A stretch of DNA of 64,000 nucleotides from JAAYTY01 sp964569245. GTDB lineage: Bacteria > Fermentibacterota > Fermentibacteria > Fermentibacterales > Fermentibacteraceae. The position numbers and the translations under genes were made by a program. Within the stretch, counting starts at the first letter, position 1. Each line of letters opens with the position of its first letter. The notes beneath the pieces are model-generated. The model ran no database searches. It saw nothing but the letters and a program-made list of their open reading frames with translations, and was not told the DNA's origin. The stretch spans positions 62,001 to 126,000 of the forward strand of contig CAZMTK010000001.1 of the NCBI GenBank assembly GCA_964569245.1. Direction: 5' to 3'. Shown one piece after another: positions 25,003 through 33,760 of this stretch.

Positions 25003-25677
25003 ATGATAATCGAGATAGATCACCCGGTCGCGAGGGATCTGTTGACGAGACTGCGCGACCGGCGGACGCCTCCATCAGAGTTCTCGAGGCATGCCAGATC
25101 GCTCGGATTCATCCTGGCGACCGAGGCCACGCGCGGCCTGAGGACCTCGCCGCTGGTCATCCAGACTCCGCTGGAGGAGATGCTGGGAGAGGTCTGCTGC
25201 GACCCTCCGGTTCTGATAGTAGTCCTCCGCGCGGGGCTGGCCCTGCTCGACCCGTTCAGGGATCTGCTTCCGGACTCGCCGGTGGGATTCGCTGCAGTGA
25301 GGAGGAACGAGAGCACCGCAGAACCCGTCTGGTACTATGACTCGGTTCCAGACGCCGCCGGACGCAGAGCAGTCGTCCTGGACCCGATGCTGGCAACCGG
25401 AGGAACCGCGGAGAGCATCGTCAGGTTTCTCCGGAAGCGGGGCGCCGGTCAGGTGACGGTCGTCTCCATCGTTGCGGCCCCCGAGGGTGTGGATGCCGTG
25501 AGAAGACTCGGAGACGTGGTCGTGATAACTGCGTCCGTCGACCGGGAGCTTGACTCCCGCTGGTACATCCGCCCCGGGCTGGGGGACTGCGGCGACAGGC
25601 TCTTCTCGTGCCTCTCCTGCACGGACCAGGCCTCCGGACCCTTGGATGGCGCTCGGGGAGGCGGCTCTGCGGAGTAG
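25003..25677 (+). CDS. upp: Uracil phosphoribosyltransferase
   Basis: UPRT salvages uracil to UMP using PRPP. The 224-residue protein carries the PRPP loop LDPMLATGGTA (~126-136), an upstream VLRAGLALLDPF, and the uracil-binding end YIRPGLGDCGDRLFS. About 20 extra residues follow the usual C-terminus and overlap the next gene. The ATG at 25003 has GGGAG close upstream. It is the first gene of the plus-strand run and is divergent from tyrS; I see no convincing promoter of its own in the 96-bp gap. Confidence 0.93.
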   Translation: MIIEIDHPVARDLLTRLRDRRTPPSEFSRHARSLGFILATEATRGLRTSPLVIQTPLEEMLGEVCCDPPVLIVVLRAGLALLDPFRDLLPDSPVGFAAVRRNESTAEPVWYYDSVPDAAGRRAVVLDPMLATGGTAESIVRFLRKRGAGQVTVVSIVAAPEGVDAVRRLGDVVVITASVDRELDSRWYIRPGLGDCGDRLFSCLSCTDQASGPLDGARGGGSAE

Positions 25678-27049
25678 GACCAGGAGGAGAGCCATCCTCT
25701 CCATCGCGGCGGCCGTGCTGATCACGGCCATATTCATGAAGCCCCCCGTCAGGAGGGCCGACCCCCCGTGGCTCCTTTGCGAGGACGTGGCCCTGCTCCG
25801 CCATCTGGTGGACTCACTGGGCGAGATTCTCGCGGACACCCTTTCTGTCAGGTCGGCCATCATAGGAGAGGGGTTTCTCGGCGGGGCGCTGAGGGAGGTC
25901 GGCATCACAGGAGATCGCTACCTCGCGTGCTGCGCCGTGCTGCAGGACAGCCTCGCATGGAGAGTGCAGCACCAGGGCGATACCGTCGAGGCCGTGTACT
26001 GCCGTGGGAATCTGGTCGAGGTCAGGGCCGCGCCCCGTGGAAGGAGGGGCTTCTACCGGATATGCCTCGACCCCGGGGGCTGCCCTGCGTCCTGGGGCTT
26101 CGTGAGACAGCAGGAATGGCTCAGGATGCGCGCAGTGACATGCGAGGTCGGGTCCACGGTGTGGGAATGCCTCTGGTCGGGCGCGCTCCCCGCCGATCTC
26201 ACCCCTTCGGGTACCGTGGCGACCTCGCGGGACTCCTCGCGGGCCTTCGCATACGTGTCGGAGCTGCAGCACGAGCTGACTGACCGTCTCTTCGCCTACG
26301 ACATCGACTTCTATCACGACGTCAGAACAGGCGACAGGGTCTGGCTGCTCCTCGAGGAGGTAAGATACCCGGAATCGGGCGAGACCGGCTTCCGGCGCAT
26401 ACTGGCTGCCAAGTACGAGTTCGCATCCGGCGGACTTGCCGAAGCATTCCCGTTCTACCACGTGCCGGAAGGCTCCACAGACGGAGCCGAGGTGCTCGAC
26501 TTCTACCACAGGGACGGTGCCTCCCTGAGGACCATGTTCCTCCGCATGCCTGTTCCCTTCGGCAGGATAAGCTCGGGCTTCTCCAGCTCCAGGATGCACC
26601 CCGTTCTGGGATACAGCCGGGCCCACAACGGCATAGACTACGCCGCGCCTGCCGGAACCGAGATCTACGCCGTCGGCGACGGCGTGATAACTCTCAGGCA
26701 GTACCAGGGCGGATACGGCAACATCGTGAGGATAAGGCACGCGAACGGTTACGAGACCGGTTACGGTCACATGTCCTCCTTCGCGCGCGGACAGAGCGTG
26801 GGCTCCTATGTGAGGCAGGGCGACATCATCGGGTACGTGGGCAGCACCGGGCTGTCCACGGGGCCGCACGTCCACTTCGAGATGAAGAGGCTGGGCTCCT
26901 ACGTGAACCCCGCCACCGAGATCCTTCCCCCTGTCGCATCGCTCGAAGGTTCCGAGCTAGAGGCGTTCCAGAGCTTCCTTCCGATCCTGGAGGATGCCTG
27001 GTCGAGGTCGGCGGGGCGCGACCTGCCCATGCCGGCCTCCGGAGACTAG
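25646..27049 (+). CDS. M23 (LytM-type) peptidoglycan endopeptidase
   Basis: The ~467-residue protein has an N-terminal membrane/signal anchor (AILSIAAAVLITAIF, ~17-31), a long periplasmic region with an OapA/M23-associated FAYDIDFYHDVRTGDRVWLLL segment, and a C-terminal LytM domain. The zinc ligands are intact: HNGIDYAAPAGT, YGHMSSFARGQ and the HVHFE motif at ~408. These enzymes cut peptide crosslinks, often under FtsEX control, and ftsEX is encoded 9 kb downstream. The ATG at 25646 lies 32 bp inside upp with a weak ribosome site; a later start near 25667 (CTG after GGGGAGG) is possible. Confidence 0.88.
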   Translation: MALGEAALRSRTRRRAILSIAAAVLITAIFMKPPVRRADPPWLLCEDVALLRHLVDSLGEILADTLSVRSAIIGEGFLGGALREVGITGDRYLACCAVLQDSLAWRVQHQGDTVEAVYCRGNLVEVRAAPRGRRGFYRICLDPGGCPASWGFVRQQEWLRMRAVTCEVGSTVWECLWSGALPADLTPSGTVATSRDSSRAFAYVSELQHELTDRLFAYDIDFYHDVRTGDRVWLLLEEVRYPESGETGFRRILAAKYEFASGGLAEAFPFYHVPEGSTDGAEVLDFYHRDGASLRTMFLRMPVPFGRISSGFSSSRMHPVLGYSRAHNGIDYAAPAGTEIYAVGDGVITLRQYQGGYGNIVRIRHANGYETGYGHMSSFARGQSVGSYVRQGDIIGYVGSTGLSTGPHVHFEMKRLGSYVNPATEILPPVASLEGSELEAFQSFLPILEDAWSRSAGRDLPMPASGD

Positions 27050-27068
27050 GGAACGGGCCGGGGCAGAG

Positions 27069-30000
27069 GTGTCCGAGAGGAGCGCTTCCGGTTCGCCCTG
27101 GCTCACCGACGATCTCCACTGGGATTCGGTCTTCTCTTCACTGCTGGATGCGGTCAGCTCGCGGGCACGGACGACCGTGGGAGGCCTCTGCGGCTCGTCC
27201 CTCGCCATTGCCGCTGCCGCGATGCACAGGCTGGCCGGGCCGACCCTGGTGGTCCTTCCCTCGCTTCGCGAGGCAGAGGCCATGAGGGACGACCTCAGAG
27301 CCCTCCTGAGCGGAGTGCTGTTCTTCCCCGACTACGAGACTCTTCCCTGGGAAGGGGAGCCGGCCCATCCGAGCGTCATCGCCGACAGGGTCGAATGTCT
27401 CGCCGGACTGCTCTCGGCAAGCCCCGGGACCGTCGTCGTGGTTCCTGCTCAGGCCCTCGTGAAGAAGCTGCCCCCGCCCGAATCCTTCCGGACTCTGCGG
27501 ATCTACAGGGGCATGAGGCTGAGCATGGACGAGCTCGAGGCGTGGTTCACGGCCGCGGGCTACTCGAGGGAGGACAGCGTCTCCGAACAGGGGAGGTGGG
27601 CCAGGAGGGGAGGGGTTGTCGACGCCGGGACCTTCGGGATGGACAACCCTGTGAGGATCGAGTTCTTCGGCGACGAAGCGGAATCCATAAGGCTCTTCGA
27701 CATTCGCACGCAGCGGAGCATTCGGGAAGTGCCCTCGGCCGTTCTGCTGCCGGCCCGTGAAGCCTTCCTCGACCACGGGCACTGGGACAGGGCCATCTCG
27801 CTCCTCCCGCCCGAGCACCCTCTCGCCTCCAGGATGATCACCTCCAACTCGCTGCCCGGTCTCGAGCACATGCTCCCCCTGTTCTACGAGAAGCTCGCCT
27901 CGCTGCCGGACTACCTGGCCTCGATAGGCACGCTGATCCTCGTGGAGCCGGCGAGGGTTGCCGAGTCGCTCGAGGAGGCCTGGAGCAGGCAGACCGAAGG
28001 GTTTCCGGATTCGCTTCCCTTCGGCCCTGCAGACCAGTTCTCACTCCCGGGAGAGACCATGCTGCGCCTCGACGCGTGCGAGCGGGTCGTGGAGGCGGCA
28101 CTGATGCCCCGGGGGGACGTGGATGCGTTCTACCACACGCTCCCGCAGGAGAGCTTCCTGGGACATCCCGAGGAGATGGTCAGGCAGTTCGGGGAATGGC
28201 TTGGCCGCGGATTCAGAATAGGGATAGCCTGCGATTCGAGAGCCGAGAAGGAGGCCTTCGAAAGCCTCGTTCCTCCAGGCATGGACCTCGACCTGGAGAT
28301 CATGTCCATATCCGAGGGCTTCCGGATGCCGGAGCAGGGCCTTGTCGTACTCGCCGAGAGGAGGCTCCTCTCGGGGAGGAAACGTCCCGGAGTCGTGAGA
28401 CGGTTCAGAGGCGGAGAGGCCGTGACAGGTCCCGACGACCTGTCTCCCGGAGCATTCGTAGTCCACAGGCAGTACGGGATAGGAATCTTCAGAGGGCTGG
28501 AGAGAGTGGTCACCGGCGACGAGATCCTCGACTGCCTGGCGATCGAGTATGCCGGGGGCGACAGGCTTCTCGTCCCGTCGAGCGAGATAGGGGTGATCCA
28601 CAGGTACATGACCCCCGGCGAGTCCCGTCCCGAGCTGGACAGGATCGGGACAGGATTCTGGACCTCTCGGGTCACGAGGGCGAGGGGCAGAGCTAGGGAG
28701 ATCGCCGGCCGGCTGGCCGTCATCTATTCGGAGAGGCGTTCGGCGAGGAGACCTCCCCCAGGTCCGCCCGGCCCGCTCATGCAGGCGCTCGAGGAGACAT
28801 TTCCGTTCGAAGAGACGCCAGACCAGGCGGCTGCCATCGCCATGGTCAGACAGGACCTTCAGTCGGAGAGGCCCATGGACAGGCTGATCTGCGGAGACGT
28901 CGGCTACGGCAAGACCGAAGTGGCGCTGAGGGCTGCCTTCAGAGTCGCCGATTCAGGCCGCCAGGTGGCCGTGCTGGCCCCCACCACCATCCTGGCTGAG
29001 CAGCACTTCCAGACATTCCGGGACAGGATGGCGGAATTTCCCGTGAACGTCGAATGCCTGAGCAGGTTCCAGAGCCCCTCCGAACAGAGGCGCATACTGG
29101 ACGGGCTGGCCGACGGCTCCGTGGACATAGTCGTGGGAACGCACAGGCTGCTGCAGAAGGACGTTAGATTCGACAGGCTGGGGCTCCTGGTGATTGACGA
29201 GGAGCACCGGTTCGGAGTCCGCCAGAAGGAGTGCATCCGTGAGCTGAAATCCTCCGTGGACACGCTCGCGATGACAGCCACTCCAATCCCGAGAACCCTT
29301 CACATGGCGCTCTCGGGCTTCCAGGACATCTCGATCATCGCCACTCCCCCGAGGGACCGCTATCCCATCCACACGGAGCTGATCGAATGGACCCCGGCTC
29401 TCATACGCAAGGCCGTGGAGAGGGAACTCGAGCGAGAGGGGCAGATCTTCTTTGTCCACAACAGGATCAACACCATGGAAGAGGTGCGCAGAGAGCTCCT
29501 GGGCTTTCTGCCGGATGTCAGGATATGCACGGCGCACGGGAGGATGAGGTCCGAGGATCTCGAAAACGTGATGCACGCCTTCATGGAGGGGGAGTTCGAC
29601 ATGCTCCTCTCCACAGCCATCATCGAGTCCGGCCTCGACCTCCCCAGAGTGAACACCATCTTCATCGACGAAGCTCACACCTTCGGGATGGCGGACCTCT
29701 ACCAGCTCAGGGGAAGGGTGGGAAGGAGCTACCACAGGGCCTACTGCTACCTCATCAGGCCCGCCGGGCCGGGAGCTCTCGGTCCGGAGGGCAGGAACCG
29801 CCTGGAATCCATCCAGAGGTTCACCGAGCTCGGGTCGGGGTGGCATGTAGCAATGAGGGATCTGGAGATCAGGGGCGCCGGGGAGCTCCTCGGCGCAAGA
29901 CAGCATGGTCACATCGAGTCGATCGGGTACTCCCTGTTCGAGGATCTGATCCGGGAGGAAGCCGCTCTGCTGAGGGGGAGCCGGCCTGCCTCGGCGCTGC

Positions 30001-30437
30001 AGGTGAGGGTCGAGATCCCGGGGGAGTCCTTCCTTCCGGAAGACTACATGCCCGACATCGTCGAGAGAGTGAGGCTCTACCGGATCCTGTGGAGCGCCCT
30101 CGCCGAGAGCGATATCGAGGACTGGAAGTCATTCGTGAGGGACAGGTTCGGCGAACTGCCCGCACCGGCATCCAACTGCGTCGAGAGAGCCAGGATCCGC
30201 CTCCTTGCCGCCGCGGCCGGTGTCGAGGAGGTGAACGCATCGGCAAGGCTGTTCCGGATCGTGCTGGTGCCGGGAAGCTCTGTATCGCGAGTTGAAGCCG
30301 GTCTGGGCGGCTGGCCGGGGGCCGGAATCAGAGTGGAGAGGACCGGCAGGGTGGTCGTCTCGCTTCCGCTGGGATCCGGAATGGAGCCAGGAGGCCTGCC
30401 GGGAAGATTGGCCGATGCATTGCGCAGGCTGGCCTGA
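27069..30437 (+). CDS. mfd: Transcription-repair coupling factor Mfd
   Basis: Mfd removes RNA polymerase stalled at lesions and recruits UvrA. The 1122-residue protein has UvrB-homology domains 1-2 (LFFPDYETLPWE, DRVECL), then the CarD-like polymerase-interaction domain (GAFVVHRQYGIGIFRGLE). The RecG-like translocase shows Walker A GDVGYGKTE (~610), a DEEHRFGV box (~710), TATPIPRTL, GRVGRS and the TRG-type RGAGELLGARQHGH. A C-terminal TRCF domain completes it. The GTG at 27069 gives the usual length. Confidence 0.95.
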   Translation: MSERSASGSPWLTDDLHWDSVFSSLLDAVSSRARTTVGGLCGSSLAIAAAAMHRLAGPTLVVLPSLREAEAMRDDLRALLSGVLFFPDYETLPWEGEPAHPSVIADRVECLAGLLSASPGTVVVVPAQALVKKLPPPESFRTLRIYRGMRLSMDELEAWFTAAGYSREDSVSEQGRWARRGGVVDAGTFGMDNPVRIEFFGDEAESIRLFDIRTQRSIREVPSAVLLPAREAFLDHGHWDRAISLLPPEHPLASRMITSNSLPGLEHMLPLFYEKLASLPDYLASIGTLILVEPARVAESLEEAWSRQTEGFPDSLPFGPADQFSLPGETMLRLDACERVVEAALMPRGDVDAFYHTLPQESFLGHPEEMVRQFGEWLGRGFRIGIACDSRAEKEAFESLVPPGMDLDLEIMSISEGFRMPEQGLVVLAERRLLSGRKRPGVVRRFRGGEAVTGPDDLSPGAFVVHRQYGIGIFRGLERVVTGDEILDCLAIEYAGGDRLLVPSSEIGVIHRYMTPGESRPELDRIGTGFWTSRVTRARGRAREIAGRLAVIYSERRSARRPPPGPPGPLMQALEETFPFEETPDQAAAIAMVRQDLQSERPMDRLICGDVGYGKTEVALRAAFRVADSGRQVAVLAPTTILAEQHFQTFRDRMAEFPVNVECLSRFQSPSEQRRILDGLADGSVDIVVGTHRLLQKDVRFDRLGLLVIDEEHRFGVRQKECIRELKSSVDTLAMTATPIPRTLHMALSGFQDISIIATPPRDRYPIHTELIEWTPALIRKAVERELEREGQIFFVHNRINTMEEVRRELLGFLPDVRICTAHGRMRSEDLENVMHAFMEGEFDMLLSTAIIESGLDLPRVNTIFIDEAHTFGMADLYQLRGRVGRSYHRAYCYLIRPAGPGALGPEGRNRLESIQRFTELGSGWHVAMRDLEIRGAGELLGARQHGHIESIGYSLFEDLIREEAALLRGSRPASALQVRVEIPGESFLPEDYMPDIVERVRLYRILWSALAESDIEDWKSFVRDRFGELPAPASNCVERARIRLLAAAAGVEEVNASARLFRIVLVPGSSVSRVEAGLGGWPGAGIRVERTGRVVVSLPLGSGMEPGGLPGRLADALRRLA

Positions 30438-30448
30438 AACTGTATAAA
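30420..30448 (+). promoter_or_regulatory. Predicted promoter for the foldase array
   Basis: TTGCGC (30420-30425) is followed after exactly 17 bp by TATAAA (30443-30448), with TG directly before the -10. It overlaps the last codons of mfd and lies ~40 bp upstream of the first foldase gene. The AT-rich downstream leader stands out from the GC-rich surroundings and ends in a good ribosome-binding site (GAGGTGAGGGACGG). Confidence 0.55.
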
Positions 30449-30487
30449 ACCCGATCAGTCCAACAAAAGCAAGAGGTGAGGGACGGA

Positions 30488-32095
30488 ATGAGGTCATACT
30501 TCGCCTGGGCGGCCCTGACCGCGCTGTGGCTCGTCTCCTCGTGCGGAGGGAGGCGCGGCGTACTGGCCGAGGTCGGCGACAGCGAGATCACAAGAGACGA
30601 TTTCGTGAAGGCCTTCTGCATGCTCGCTCCCGCCGAGCAGGTCAGGGTTCTGGAGCCCGGGGGGCGGGCCGAGCTGCTGGACCGGCTCGTGACGAAGAAG
30701 ATCCTCGAGATGTCTCTCGCCTGCGAGGACACGACAGGGGCCTCATTCTGGACAGCCCTGTACGAGGATGCCTGGCTCGCCGACAGATGGCGCCAGACCG
30801 CGTTCTCCGCATTCAGGGATACCGCGGAGACGGACGCGGACGCTATCACGAGACAGGCGAGGCTGAGAATCGTGCTGGTGCCCGACAGCGCTGCTGCTGC
30901 GCGGTGCGCTTCAGAATGGGGATCGGCCGACTGGTCGCCGCCGTCCGTCACCTCTCTCGCTCCCTGGTCCGCAGGCGGCAGCAGCTACCGTGTCCTGGAG
31001 GGACCGCTGTTCGCCCTGCCGCCTGACCTGGCCGGCGTCCTTCTGCCGCTCGAAGGCAGCGGACCGTCAGTGTTCCCGATGTACGGTGCATGGGCGGCGG
31101 CCGAGCTGAGTCTGGGCGAACAGCTCACCGAGAGCCTCCCCCCGGGGGCGGCTGACATGCTGGCATTCGAGTCCCTCCTCAGGAGGGAGAGCGGGATCAG
31201 GCCCTCGAGCCCGGCGATAGAAGCCCTTTCACGGACCATGACAGTCGGGGAGGACGGTCGCTACACGCTGCCCCCGCCGGAGCCCGGAGATGCCGGCGGC
31301 GTGCTCGTCGAATGGAACGGCGGCTCGATTGACGCCGCTGGCGTGGCGCTCCTGTTCCGAGAGGTGAGACCCTCCGCCTTCTTCGATGGGGTGCCGCCGG
31401 AGCTGCAGAGCCTGGCAGCACCGTCTCCGGGTCCAGCCGGGCCGGGCGTGGACCTGTGGTTCTACCTTGTCGGGCTGGCGCAGAGGCGATGGGAAGCGGG
31501 CATGGGAAGGGCTTCAGGACTGGATCCCGACACCTCCGAAGTCGCCGTGATGGCCCGCGTGGAGCACATGCTGCGCAGGAACGTCCTGGAGACCCTGACT
31601 CCGCCGGACAGCTCGTCGGTGATGTCGTTCTTCGAGCGCCACAGGGACGATCTGCAGGTCCCCGAGAGGAGGTCGGTCCTGATCGCCTACGTTCCATCGG
31701 AGATCGCGGATTCACTGGGCGCGGCGGATGGATTCGAAGAGGTGGCTGGCTGGGCTCCTGCAGGCCCCGACGGCAGCCCCCTTCCCACGCCTCCGCAGCC
31801 GCCGGAGGCATTCGGATCGCTGGCGGAGGCCGTGTTCTCGGCTTCCGAAGGCGTGGTGACGGGTCCCGTGCCGGCCTCGGTGGAGAATCTGTCGGCCTAT
31901 TTCGAAGTGGTCTCGGTGGTGCCTGCAGGCACCGCCGATCCGGCGGAGATCTGGCCCCTTCTGGAGGGATGGGCGGGGAGGGAGGCCCTGGTGGAGTCTT
32001 ACAGGGCCTACATATCGGAACTGAGGTCTCATTTCAGCGTAGAGATCGACAGCACTGCGGTCGAGTCGGTCGATCCGTGGGGAGGAACCTACTGA
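30488..32095 (+). CDS. SurA/PrsA-like lipoprotein foldase, divergent
   Basis: The 535-residue lipoprotein (lipobox LVSSCGG, Cys ~19) begins with a SurA_N-type segment, VLAEVGDSEITRDDFVKAF, followed by helices (LLDRLVTKKILEMSL). The rest is Pro/Gly-rich and helical. A C-terminal region resembles a degenerate parvulin domain: PERRSVLIAYVPSEIADSL, then FGSLAEAVFSASEGVVTGPV and YFEVVSV. The catalytic His/Cys of an active prolyl isomerase is not evident. It is the first of four consecutive related genes and probably acts as an outer-membrane-facing chaperone; the activity is uncertain. Confidence 0.72.
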   Translation: MRSYFAWAALTALWLVSSCGGRRGVLAEVGDSEITRDDFVKAFCMLAPAEQVRVLEPGGRAELLDRLVTKKILEMSLACEDTTGASFWTALYEDAWLADRWRQTAFSAFRDTAETDADAITRQARLRIVLVPDSAAAARCASEWGSADWSPPSVTSLAPWSAGGSSYRVLEGPLFALPPDLAGVLLPLEGSGPSVFPMYGAWAAAELSLGEQLTESLPPGAADMLAFESLLRRESGIRPSSPAIEALSRTMTVGEDGRYTLPPPEPGDAGGVLVEWNGGSIDAAGVALLFREVRPSAFFDGVPPELQSLAAPSPGPAGPGVDLWFYLVGLAQRRWEAGMGRASGLDPDTSEVAVMARVEHMLRRNVLETLTPPDSSSVMSFFERHRDDLQVPERRSVLIAYVPSEIADSLGAADGFEEVAGWAPAGPDGSPLPTPPQPPEAFGSLAEAVFSASEGVVTGPVPASVENLSAYFEVVSVVPAGTADPAEIWPLLEGWAGREALVESYRAYISELRSHFSVEIDSTAVESVDPWGGTY

Positions 32096-32937
32096 TGAAG
32101 GATTGGAGACTCGCGATGCTTAGACCGGCATGGATCGTACTGGCCGTCTCCGTGCTCGCCTCCCCGCTGCGCGCGGAGGTGCTGGCTTCGGTCGACGACG
32201 CTGCCCTCACATGGGAGCAGCTGGTGGCGATGATAGGCGGAGAGGGCAACGTGGCGTCACTGGGCCTCTCGAGCGCGGCGGAGGCCGAGGATGTGCTGAT
32301 GAGCTGGGTCAGGGAACAGCTCATAGTGACAGCCGCGAAGGAGGCCGGCCTCGACTCGGATCCCGAGGTTTCGGCGTACATCGATCAGGCGGTCAGACAG
32401 ATCCTCCTGGAGGCCTACCTCTCGCGGATTACCGGCGACATAACCGTGTCCCGCATGCAGGTCGAGAACTATGTCGCGACATGGAAGCCCTCATATCTCA
32501 TAGAGATACATGCGAGGCACATCCTCGTGCCCCAGGCCGACCTCGCACAGTCCATCCTCTCTCGTCTTCAGAGCGGGGAGAGCTTCGAGACGCTTGCACA
32601 GACCTACTCGATCTGCCCCAGCGCCGCCGACGGGGGAGACCTGGGCTGGCTGAGGAGGGGCGATGCGGTCATCGAGTTCGAAGAGGCGGCCTTCGCTCTC
32701 TCGCCGGGGAGCATGAGCGGAGTGGTGCACACCTCGATGGGGTACCATGTGATCAAGCTGCTCGAAACCAGGCAGATCACGCCGGTGCCGACCGATTCGG
32801 AGATCGTTCAGCTCGCAGGCATGGAGCTGACGTCAGCCGCGCAGGAAAGGGCTCTGATGGACGTCCTGGACTCGCTCCAGGCTGCCCATGTCGTGACCAT
32901 CTATCCGGAGAGGCTGCTTGAACACGCAGGGAACTGA
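32095..32937 (+). CDS. Periplasmic parvulin-type peptidyl-prolyl isomerase
   Basis: The 280-residue protein has a signal peptide (IVLAVSVLASPLRA), an N-terminal SurA_N-like helical part and one well-preserved PPIC domain (~137-240). That domain shows IHARHILVPQ, LQSGESFETLAQTYS, the DGGDLGWLRRGD motif, FEEAAFAL and GYHVIKLLETR. It should catalyse cis-trans isomerisation of Xaa-Pro bonds in exported proteins. The ATG shares one base with the previous stop (TGATG) and has GGAGG nine bases ahead. Confidence 0.9.
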   Translation: MKDWRLAMLRPAWIVLAVSVLASPLRAEVLASVDDAALTWEQLVAMIGGEGNVASLGLSSAAEAEDVLMSWVREQLIVTAAKEAGLDSDPEVSAYIDQAVRQILLEAYLSRITGDITVSRMQVENYVATWKPSYLIEIHARHILVPQADLAQSILSRLQSGESFETLAQTYSICPSAADGGDLGWLRRGDAVIEFEEAAFALSPGSMSGVVHTSMGYHVIKLLETRQITPVPTDSEIVQLAGMELTSAAQERALMDVLDSLQAAHVVTIYPERLLEHAGN

Positions 32938-33760
32938 AGAGAAGTCCTTCCCCGCATTGGCCGCCGCAGCAGCTGCGCTGGCGCTCGCGGTGATCGCGGG
33001 CGGGTACGTGCTGACGGGCGGGCGGACATCACCGGAAGACGGGACGGATGGCGCTCCCCGGGTTCTTGACACGCTGGCCGTCGTCGGCGAAGAGGTTCTC
33101 GGCAGGGAGGAGTTCCTGCTATCCGGCGGCTCTCCGGGAGCTCTCGATGCATGGATCGAGGACGAGCTGCTCGCCCAGCTTGCCGTGGAAAGAGGGCTGG
33201 AGAACCCCGTCATGACGGGCTTCGCGATGCGCAGAGCCCGCCAGCTGTGCCTGAGAGACGCCCTCCTTGCCTCCGAGCTCGCCCGGACCGTGCCTCCCGG
33301 GTACGATGAGATGCTGAGGATGATGCAGACCGATCCCGCCCTGTACTTGGTCGAGAGACATTATTTCGAGATGCTGGTCGCGGACAGCCTGGTCGCGGAC
33401 TCCCTCCGTGCGAGGCTTGCCGCAGGGCAGGGCTTCCAGGTGACGGCCGAGAACGTCTCCCTGGGTCAGAAGGCCGCTCTGGGAGGCGACATGGGCTTTC
33501 TGGTCGGCGGCGAGCTGACGGGAAGGGGCCTGCCCGACGAGATAGGAAGGCTCGAGGGGCTCTCCGAAGTCATAGAGTCCGATCTCGGCTGGCACATCTT
33601 CCTCGTGACCGAGACCAGACCCCTGACGGACACCGCGCGTGTCGTCGCCAGCCTGCAGCAGGTCTTCCTCGAGCAGCGCAGGAGGGATACGGTGGAGAAC
33701 CTCCTCGCCCAGGCGAGACAGGGCCGGGTATGCCACTCGAACGAAGGGATCCTTCCTTGA
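32918..33760 (+). CDS. Membrane-anchored parvulin-like foldase, divergent
   Basis: The 280-residue protein has one N-terminal membrane span (ALAAAAAALALAVIAGGYVL). A periplasmic region follows with a SurA_N-like start (LDTLAVVGEEVLGREEFL) and a weakened PPIC domain ending GGDMGFLVGGELTGRGLP and GWHIFLVTETRPLTDTA. The His-rich RHI motif of active parvulins is replaced by RHYFEMLVAD. The TTG start lies 20 bp inside the previous gene. PpiD-like topology suggests a chaperone at the inner-membrane exit. Confidence 0.75.
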   Translation: MNTQGTEEKSFPALAAAAAALALAVIAGGYVLTGGRTSPEDGTDGAPRVLDTLAVVGEEVLGREEFLLSGGSPGALDAWIEDELLAQLAVERGLENPVMTGFAMRRARQLCLRDALLASELARTVPPGYDEMLRMMQTDPALYLVERHYFEMLVADSLVADSLRARLAAGQGFQVTAENVSLGQKAALGGDMGFLVGGELTGRGLPDEIGRLEGLSEVIESDLGWHIFLVTETRPLTDTARVVASLQQVFLEQRRRDTVENLLAQARQGRVCHSNEGILP